A DNA stretch of 64,000 nt from JBLXBZ01 sp048265185 (GTDB lineage Bacteria > Pseudomonadota > Alphaproteobacteria > Rhizobiales > Stappiaceae): contig JBLXBZ010000005.1 in the NCBI GenBank assembly GCA_048265185.1, positions 62,001 to 126,000 on the forward strand, given 5' to 3'. The notes below the pieces were generated by a model. That model ran no database searches. It had not been told where the DNA came from and saw nothing but the letters and a program-made list of their open reading frames with translations. Every line of letters begins with the position of its first letter. The stretch's first letter is position 1. Both the position numbers and the translations under genes were made by a program. Shown here one piece after another: positions 58,158-64,000 of the stretch.

Positions 58158-59834
58158 ATGGGATCAACGACAAGAAAATCAAAACCCCGCGAAAAACCAT
58201 CGGCAAGCCGGCGAGCGAAAGAGCGGATTATCGCGCCGGTGGCCGGTCTTTTGCGCCGGGCGAGCGCTTTATCGGTCATAGCCGGGCTCATTTGGCCATT
58301 ACAGGCGGGGGCTCTGGCTTGGGCCATCTCCGGCTGGGTGTCGGGGGATTTGCAGCGCACCGGGCCGGCCGCTCTGATTTTCATTCTTGGGGGCGTTTTG
58401 CGCGCGGGGTTGGAATATCGCGCCGGCGGTTATCTTTATGATGCGGCGGAGAAAACGATCAGCCGCGAACGGGGCGCGCTGATCGAGCGGGAGGCGCGCG
58501 CGCGCGTAAACGTCAGCTCCGCCGAAATCGCGGCTCTGATCGTGCAAAAACTGCCTTTGTTGCAACCCTGGATCACCCGCTATCATGTAGCCATGACGCG
58601 GGTGTCGATTTTGCCGCTGGTCTTGCTGAGCCTGACCTTTTGGTTCTCATGGGCGGCGGGGCTGGTCCTGTTGGTGGCCGGCCCCTTGATCCCGGTGTTC
58701 ATGGCGCTGGTGGGCATGGCGGCGGAAGAGGCTTCGCGCCGTCAAATGAATGAAATCAGTTCAATGAACGCCATGTTGATGGATCGCCTTTCGGCGATGC
58801 TTGACATTCGCCTGTTGGGGGCGACGGAGCGGGCTGCGGCCGAATTCGCCGATCAGGCCGAAACGCTGCGCCAGCGCACCATGGCGGTGCTGCGCGTGGC
58901 TTTCCTGTCGTCCACCGTATTGGAGCTGTTCAGCGCCATTGGCGTGGCCATGGTCGCCGTCTTTGTTGGCTTCACCTTGCTTGGCGCCATTGAGTTCGGC
59001 GGATGGGGCGCGCCGCTCAATCTCGGCGAAGGCCTGTTTTTATTGTTGATCGCGCCAGAGTTCTTTCAACCTTTTCGTGATCTGGCCGCCGCCTGGCATG
59101 ACCGGGCGAGCGGGCTGTCGGTGGTGGAGGAGTTGGACGCTTTGGACCGGACGGAGCGGATGGCGTTCATTGGCCGCGCCGCCCCGGCCGCGCCTTTGTC
59201 TGGCCCTTTGACGTTGACGCTTTCCGGCGCTGTGGCGGCGCTGCCTGGCCGCGACGCGCCTTTGCCTGACTTTGATTTTCGCGCGGGAGACACGCTGGCT
59301 CTTTTGGGGGCGAGCGGGGCGGGAAAAAGCACCGCGTTGGCGGCGATCGCCGGGCTTCTTCCGTTACAGAGCGGGCGCATTCTGACGTGCGGGATGGAGC
59401 TGGATCAAGAGAGCGCGGACGGCTGGCGCGCGCGGCTTGCTTTCATTCCGCAAGCGCCGCATTTCCCCGATCAAACTTTGGGCGACTGGTTGGCCTGGGA
59501 TCAGGACGGGCGCGACCCTTGGCCGGCCTTGAGGCTGGCGGAAGCTGAGGGAATTGTCCGCCGACTGGCGCAGGGACTTGAGACGAGGCTGGGCGAGACG
59601 GGTGGCGGCGTTTCGGGGGGCGAGGCGCGGCGGCTGATGATCGCGCGGGCTATCTTGAGCGGCCGGGAGCTCATTCTCGCCGATGAGCCCACGGCGGATC
59701 TTGACCCTGAAACGGCGGCGCAGGTCATTCGCGCTCTCATGCGTTTGAAGGAGGAGGGGCGCAGCCTGATCGTCGCGACCCATGACCCAGCGTTATCGGC
59801 GGCCATGGAGAAAAGCGTGGAGGTGAGATCATGA
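58158..59834 (+). CDS. cydD: Heterodimeric ABC exporter CydD
   Basis: About 558 residues with a membrane domain (about 30-320) and an ATPase: Walker A GASGAGKST, signature VSGGEARR, Walker B LILADEPTADLDPE, switch His in LIVATHDP. It pairs with CydC to export cysteine or glutathione and to control haem supply, as needed for cytochrome bd assembly. A basic leader (MGSTTRKSKPREKPSASRRAKER) precedes the first helix. I prefer the ATG at 58158. An upstream TTG at 58071 overlaps the permease stop and would add 29 residues, but the ATG gives a family-like length. Its ribosome site is weak, which may mean coupling. Confidence 0.85.
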   Translation: MGSTTRKSKPREKPSASRRAKERIIAPVAGLLRRASALSVIAGLIWPLQAGALAWAISGWVSGDLQRTGPAALIFILGGVLRAGLEYRAGGYLYDAAEKTISRERGALIEREARARVNVSSAEIAALIVQKLPLLQPWITRYHVAMTRVSILPLVLLSLTFWFSWAAGLVLLVAGPLIPVFMALVGMAAEEASRRQMNEISSMNAMLMDRLSAMLDIRLLGATERAAAEFADQAETLRQRTMAVLRVAFLSSTVLELFSAIGVAMVAVFVGFTLLGAIEFGGWGAPLNLGEGLFLLLIAPEFFQPFRDLAAAWHDRASGLSVVEELDALDRTERMAFIGRAAPAAPLSGPLTLTLSGAVAALPGRDAPLPDFDFRAGDTLALLGASGAGKSTALAAIAGLLPLQSGRILTCGMELDQESADGWRARLAFIPQAPHFPDQTLGDWLAWDQDGRDPWPALRLAEAEGIVRRLAQGLETRLGETGGGVSGGEARRLMIARAILSGRELILADEPTADLDPETAAQVIRALMRLKEEGRSLIVATHDPALSAAMEKSVEVRS

Positions 59835-61462
59835 AGGCGCTTCTGCCCATAATTCGCCTGGTGCTGACGGCTGCGCCTTGGGCCATGGCCCGCGGGGCGG
59901 CGTTGACCGTGGTTGTCTTGCTCATGGGAGCCGCGCTTCTGGGGCTTTCAGGCTGGTTCATCACCGCTACGGGGGTCGCAGGACTCGCCGGAATTGGCGT
60001 CGCCTTCGACGTTTTCCGGCCTTCGGCGGGAGTGCGGTTTCTTGCGCTGGGGCGCACCGTCTCCCGCTATGGCGAGCGAATTCTCACTCATGACGCGACG
60101 CTGCGCGCGCTCGCCGCGCTTCGCGTGACGCTGCTGAAAGGACAGGCGCGCCGGAACGCGCGGGAGTTGTCAAGTCTGCGCGGGGAAGCGGCGTTGACGC
60201 GAATTATTGCGGATGTGGACGCTCTGGATGGGGTGGCTCTGCGGTTGTTGTTGCCAGCGGCGGCGGCGTTGATCACCCATGGCGTTGTTTTTTTCGCCCT
60301 CGGCTGGCTGGCTAGCTGGTCTGTCGCATGGACCGTTCTGGTCTGCTATGCGCCTCTGGCGGGTCTCATTTTTTGGTGGTTGGCGCGCCGCGGCGTTGAG
60401 CCTTCCGATGCGGTTGAGGCGCAAGATCAACAGCTTCGCCGCGGCGTCATTGATTTGATCCGCGATCGTCAGGCCCTGATTCTCAGTGCGAAACTAAACG
60501 CGAGAGAGACGGATTTGCTCCGTCTTGACGAAAAAACGCGCATGAAAGCCCGGGCGCTGGATCTGGCCGAGCGCGGCGCAGGCGCGGCGTTGGCCGCGCT
60601 TGTGGCCGTGGTCGTCGGCGCGGCGTTGATGGTCGGCGGCGAACTGGTGGCCTTTGGAAGCGTGACGCCCGCCATTGGCGTCGTGGGCGTATTCGTGGCG
60701 CTGGCGCTGGCCGAAACGCTTGTCCCTCTCAAGCGCGGATTTTCCGATTATGGCCGCATGGTCGGCGCCGCCCGGCGAATAGGAGCGGAAGCCTTCCCCG
60801 CTCCGGATCTGCAAAGTTCCGATGGCGCGCCATCGGCGCTTTCCGCGCAAAAACCGTCAAATTCAGCGGCGGCGCTGACGGTGCAAACCTTAAAGGCGAA
60901 TTTCCAGCTCTTAGCGGGAGAGGGGGCGGCGCTCACCGGGCCAAGCGGCGTGGGCAAGACAAGCCTGTTGTTGCAAATTGCAGGTCTCGCCGACGCCGAA
61001 GGGATCGCCTTATTTGGTCGCGCGCCTGATCAGTGGCCGGAGACGGAGCTGCGAGAAATGGTCGCAATGGCCCCCCAGCGCAGCGCGTTGGTGGCCGGAA
61101 CGATCCGCGAAAACCTGTCGCTCGCCAAAGAGGCGGACGATGATGAGCTGTGGCGCGCGTTGGACGCGGTGGCCCTTGGGGAAGTGGTCAATGAGCGCGG
61201 GGGACTGGACGCGCGGCTGCTTGAAGCGGGCGCTGGCCTTTCAGGAGGGGAGGCGCGGCGTTTGACGCTGGCGCGGGTGATCTTGCGGGGCCCTCGGTTG
61301 TTGCTGCTGGACGAGCCGACGGAAGGATTGGACCATGAGACGGCGGAGCGGGTGCTGTCGGGAATTCGCGCCGCATTGCCGAACGCCGCCATCCTTGCGT
61401 CATTGCACCGCACCGCAAACCACCCTGTGTTCGATAGACAAATACCGCTGGGTTTGGGATGA
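59831..61462 (+). CDS. cydC: Heterodimeric ABC exporter CydC
   Basis: A 543-residue partner of CydD. Its membrane domain opens with LLGLSGWFITATGVAGLAG, a CydC hallmark, and FDVFRPSAGVRFLALGRTVSRYGERILTHDATLRALAALRVTLL follows. The ATPase has Walker A GPSGVGKTS, signature LSGGEARR, Walker B LLLLDEPTEGLDHE and ASLHRTANHP in the switch region. It overlaps cydD by four bases. A palindrome and a 98-bp gap separate it from cydA. Confidence 0.9.
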   Translation: MKALLPIIRLVLTAAPWAMARGAALTVVVLLMGAALLGLSGWFITATGVAGLAGIGVAFDVFRPSAGVRFLALGRTVSRYGERILTHDATLRALAALRVTLLKGQARRNARELSSLRGEAALTRIIADVDALDGVALRLLLPAAAALITHGVVFFALGWLASWSVAWTVLVCYAPLAGLIFWWLARRGVEPSDAVEAQDQQLRRGVIDLIRDRQALILSAKLNARETDLLRLDEKTRMKARALDLAERGAGAALAALVAVVVGAALMVGGELVAFGSVTPAIGVVGVFVALALAETLVPLKRGFSDYGRMVGAARRIGAEAFPAPDLQSSDGAPSALSAQKPSNSAAALTVQTLKANFQLLAGEGAALTGPSGVGKTSLLLQIAGLADAEGIALFGRAPDQWPETELREMVAMAPQRSALVAGTIRENLSLAKEADDDELWRALDAVALGEVVNERGGLDARLLEAGAGLSGGEARRLTLARVILRGPRLLLLDEPTEGLDHETAERVLSGIRAALPNAAILASLHRTANHPVFDRQIPLGLG

Positions 61463-61477
61463 TCATGTCATCGGAAC

Positions 61478-61497
61478 GACATATCCGCGAATATGTC
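61478..61497. promoter_or_regulatory. Palindrome between cydC and cydA
   Basis: GACATAT-CCGCGA-ATATGTC is an exact seven-base inverted repeat, 16 bases after the cydC stop. It may be an operator for cydAB or the end of the upstream transcript; no T-run follows. Confidence 0.45.
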
Positions 61498-61560
61498 TAA
61501 GGCGATCTGAACGAGCCTTGCTAGGGGTTTTGCTGGCTTTAAATTAGGGGAACCGGACTA

Positions 61561-63174
61561 ATGGATCTCGATATCGTCGAGCTATCGCGACTGCAATTTG
61601 CGATGACGGCTATGTATCACTTTCTCTTCGTGCCGCTGACGTTGGGTTTGTCAGTGATCGTCGCCATCATGGAGACGGTCTACGTCATGACGAACCGACC
61701 GATCTGGCGTCAGATGACGAAATTCTGGGGTATGCTTTTCGGGATTAACTTCGCTCTTGGGGTGGCCACCGGCATCACCATGGAATTTCAGTTCGGTATG
61801 AACTGGTCCTATTTCAGTCACTATGTGGGCGATATTTTCGGCGCGCCGCTGGCCCTTGAAGGCTTGATGGCTTTCTTCCTTGAGGCGACTTTTGTCGGTC
61901 TGTTCTTCTTTGGCTGGGACAAATTGAGCAAAATCGCTCATTTGGCGGTCGCGTGGTTGGTCGCCATAGGATCGAATTTCTCCGCGCTGTGGATACTCAT
62001 CGCCAACGGTTGGATGCAAAATCCAGTGGGCGCGCAATTCAATCCGGACACCATGCGCATGGAGCTCACCAGCTTTTACGAGGTGTTGTTCAATGCGGTC
62101 GCCCAAGCCAAATTTGTTCACACCGTTTCCGCCGGTTATGTGACGGCGGCGGTTTTCGTTCTCGGCGTCTCGGCGTGGTATTTGCTCAAAGGCCGCCATG
62201 TGGAAATGGCCCGCCGGTCAATCACGGTGGCCACGTCCTTCGGCCTCGCCGCCGCCTTTTCGGTGGTGCTGTTGGGGGATGAATCCGGTTACGACGTCTC
62301 CCATAACCAGAAGATGAAACTCGCCGCGATTGAAGGCATGTGGGAGACGGAACCGGCCCCGGCGCCCTTTAACCTGATCGGCTTCCCCGATCAGGAAGCG
62401 CGGGAGACCCATTACGCGGTGAAAATTCCGTGGGTGATGGGACTGATAGGCACGCGCTCCCTGACTACCGTCATTCCGGGCATAGACGAGCTTGTCGTTG
62501 AATCCGAAGACCGCATTCGCTCCGGGATTATCGCCTATGACGCGCTGATGACGATCCGAGAACAACGTGCTGAGACGCCCGCCTCCGTGCGCCAGACGTT
62601 CGAAGAACATGGGGGAAATCTCGGCTACGCCTATCTTCTCAAACCCTATCTGGATGATCCGCGCCAAGCGAGCGAGGCGCAGATCAAACAGGCCGCCAAT
62701 GACACCGTGCCCAATGTGTGGCCGCTTTTCTGGGCGTTTCGCATCATGGTGGGTCTCGGCTTCAGTTTCATCGGCGTGATGGCGTATTTCTTCTGGCGTT
62801 CGAGTTTCTGTGGTCAGAACTACCCCCGCTGGGCTCTTTGGGGAGCTGTGGCCATTATTCCCACCCCCTGGATCGCGGCGGAAATGGGCTGGCTTGTCGC
62901 CGAATACGGGCGCCAGCCTTGGACTGTGGACGGCGTGCTGCCAACGGCCTTGTCGGTTAGTCACCTATCGGCCGGCGATCTTCTGCTGACGCTGGCCGGC
63001 TTCATGATCTTCTATACGATTCTCTTCATCGTCGAGATGGGGCTGATGTTGAAATACATCCGTAAAGGGCCGCAAGAGGACGTTGAGGAAACCGATGTCT
63101 GGACGAAGCGCCATGAACGGCGTTTGAGCGCCGATAAAGGCGAAAGTCCATTTGCCCAAACACCTGCGGAGTAA
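61561..63174 (+). CDS. cydA: Cytochrome bd ubiquinol oxidase subunit I
   Basis: A 537-residue CydA, the subunit that binds quinol and the haems b558, b595 and d. LSRLQFAMTAMYHFLFVPLTLG has the haem-ligand His20 region; KFVHTVSAGY, GRQPWTVDGVLPT and VKIPWVMGLIGTRS are further hallmarks. Its size points to a long Q-loop, as in the E. coli type. The gene has AGGGGAA upstream of the ATG at 61561. It is followed by cydB after five bases. High-affinity oxygen reduction in the inner membrane is its role. Confidence 0.97.
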   Translation: MDLDIVELSRLQFAMTAMYHFLFVPLTLGLSVIVAIMETVYVMTNRPIWRQMTKFWGMLFGINFALGVATGITMEFQFGMNWSYFSHYVGDIFGAPLALEGLMAFFLEATFVGLFFFGWDKLSKIAHLAVAWLVAIGSNFSALWILIANGWMQNPVGAQFNPDTMRMELTSFYEVLFNAVAQAKFVHTVSAGYVTAAVFVLGVSAWYLLKGRHVEMARRSITVATSFGLAAAFSVVLLGDESGYDVSHNQKMKLAAIEGMWETEPAPAPFNLIGFPDQEARETHYAVKIPWVMGLIGTRSLTTVIPGIDELVVESEDRIRSGIIAYDALMTIREQRAETPASVRQTFEEHGGNLGYAYLLKPYLDDPRQASEAQIKQAANDTVPNVWPLFWAFRIMVGLGFSFIGVMAYFFWRSSFCGQNYPRWALWGAVAIIPTPWIAAEMGWLVAEYGRQPWTVDGVLPTALSVSHLSAGDLLLTLAGFMIFYTILFIVEMGLMLKYIRKGPQEDVEETDVWTKRHERRLSADKGESPFAQTPAE

Positions 63175-63179
63175 GCGCC

Positions 63180-64000
63180 ATGATTCTTTTTGAATTGATC
63201 TCTTATGATGTCTTGCGCGTTATCTGGTGGTTGCTGCTGGGCGTGCTGCTGATCGGCTTCGCCTTGACCGACGGATTTGATATGGGCGTTGGCGCGCTTT
63301 TGCCTTTCGTCGCCAAATCCGACGTGGAGCGCCGTATCGCCATTAACACCGTCGGCCCTGTATGGGAGGGAAACCAAGTCTGGTTTATCCTTGGAGGCGG
63401 CGCGATTTTCGCCGCATGGCCGCCTCTCTACGCGGCCAGCTTTTCAGGTTTCTATTTGGCGATGTTCCTCGTCCTTGCGGCGTTGATCGTGCGTCCAGTG
63501 GCGTTTAAATACCGCTCCAAGCGTCCATCCGCCTCATGGCGGGCCGGTTGGGACTGGGCTCTTTTCGCCGGCGGCGCCGTTCCCGCGCTGATTTTCGGCG
63601 TTGCGGTAGGCAATGTGCTGCAGGGCGTGCCTTTCGAGCTGACTCCGGATCTCTTTGTTCGCTATGAAGGCTCGACGCTGGGCAAGCTCTTTGGCCTGCT
63701 AAATCCATTCGCCTTGCTGGTGGGGGTGGTGTCATTGGCCATGCTCACCACTCACGGGGCGGCGTGGTTGTCGTTCAAGGCTGAAGATCCCGTGGCCTCG
63801 CGCGCCCGCGCCATCGGGACCTATTCCGGCATGGCGATGATCGCCGGTTACCTGCTCGCGGGATTATGGCTCGCGTTCGGAATCGAGGGATATGCGATTA
63901 CCGGGCAAGTGGTCACCGATGGGCCGTCAAATCCGCTTTATTCTGAGGTTGCGCGCACGGCGAGCTGGTTTTCCGCCTATGAAACCCGGCCATGGATCGT
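63180..64000 (+). CDS. cydB: Cytochrome bd ubiquinol oxidase subunit II, 3' truncated
   Basis: The first 273 codons of CydB, cut by the window end. ISYDVLRVIWWLLLGVLLIGFALTDGFDMGVGALLPFVAKSDVERRIAINTVGPVWEGNQVWFILGGGAIFAAWPPLYAASFSGFYLAMFLVLAALIVRPVAF is the conserved N-terminal block, followed by further membrane segments. It stabilises CydA and its haems. A CydX-type small subunit would lie beyond the edge. Confidence 0.95.
   Translation, partial: MILFELISYDVLRVIWWLLLGVLLIGFALTDGFDMGVGALLPFVAKSDVERRIAINTVGPVWEGNQVWFILGGGAIFAAWPPLYAASFSGFYLAMFLVLAALIVRPVAFKYRSKRPSASWRAGWDWALFAGGAVPALIFGVAVGNVLQGVPFELTPDLFVRYEGSTLGKLFGLLNPFALLVGVVSLAMLTTHGAAWLSFKAEDPVASRARAIGTYSGMAMIAGYLLAGLWLAFGIEGYAITGQVVTDGPSNPLYSEVARTASWFSAYETRPWI

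Noticed and set aside
61518..61545. TTGCTA and TAAATT with a 16-base spacer as a cydA promoter.
   Set aside because: The start point would fall in or beside the ribosome site, leaving too short a leader; a promoter further upstream is more likely.

Overview
The window is chromosomal DNA from an alphaproteobacterium, most likely a metabolically versatile soil, marine or plant-associated lineage. The evidence is the moderately high GC content, the many ABC and TRAP uptake systems for amino-acid-like compounds and quaternary amines, an alphaproteobacterial style of ArsR, and a cobalamin riboswitch. I cannot name the genus. I see no rRNA, tRNA, CRISPR array, integrase, transposase or insertion sequence.

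Layout. 0-0.4 kb: truncated outer-membrane-type gene. 0.6-3.2 kb: ketoglutarate-semialdehyde dehydrogenase and msrA. 3.2-12.7 kb: one apparent catabolic regulon with an RpiR regulator, a glutamine-synthetase-like ligase, two isochorismatase-fold hydrolases, a complete Liv-type ABC importer and an N-formylglutamate amidohydrolase-like enzyme. A near-identical 22-bp site lies in both of its divergent promoter regions. 12.8-16 kb: proXWV betaine/proline-betaine uptake. 16.4-19.3 kb: NarL-type two-component system. 19.5-20.5 kb: DUF4214 protein. 20.8-26.4 kb: haem-utilisation operon (TonB receptor, SbmA/YddA-like ABC protein, HemS-like protein, ChaN-like protein). 26.5-28.1 kb: AfArsR-type ArsR plus MFS exporter, with twin operators. 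28.1-30.3 kb: AT-rich accessory island with an unrecognised protein carrying three 82-residue repeats, plus gene debris. 30.3-32.4 kb: ABM and NIPSNAP proteins divergent from an ArsR-like regulator, then a GST. 32.6-44.5 kb: HyuA/HyuB-aminotransferase-uronate dehydrogenase operon, GntR and LysR regulators, an Ldh-family dehydrogenase and a DctPQM TRAP importer. 44.6-45.6 kb: decayed ABC exporter. 45.7-47.4 kb: GH18 protein. 47.7-50.1 kb: DUF302 protein and hipBA. 51-53.9 kb: RTX glycosidase and a small exported protein. 54-64 kb: cobalamin riboswitch, DUF1636 protein, a Dpp/Nik-type binding protein with two permeases but no ATPase, then cydDC and cydAB. cydB is cut by the window edge.

How the parts fit. 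Most of the window is uptake plus catabolism, each transporter sitting with its own regulator and enzymes. In three uptake systems the binding-protein gene is separated from the next gene downstream by a stem-loop, as expected where the binding protein is made in excess. The two glycosidases lack Sec signals and carry low-complexity or RTX segments, which suggests type I secretion, but no exporter is encoded here. The best candidates for undescribed biology are the 3.2-12.7 kb regulon with its shared operator, the repeat protein at 28.1-29.7 kb, and the riboswitch operon running into the cytochrome bd assembly genes.
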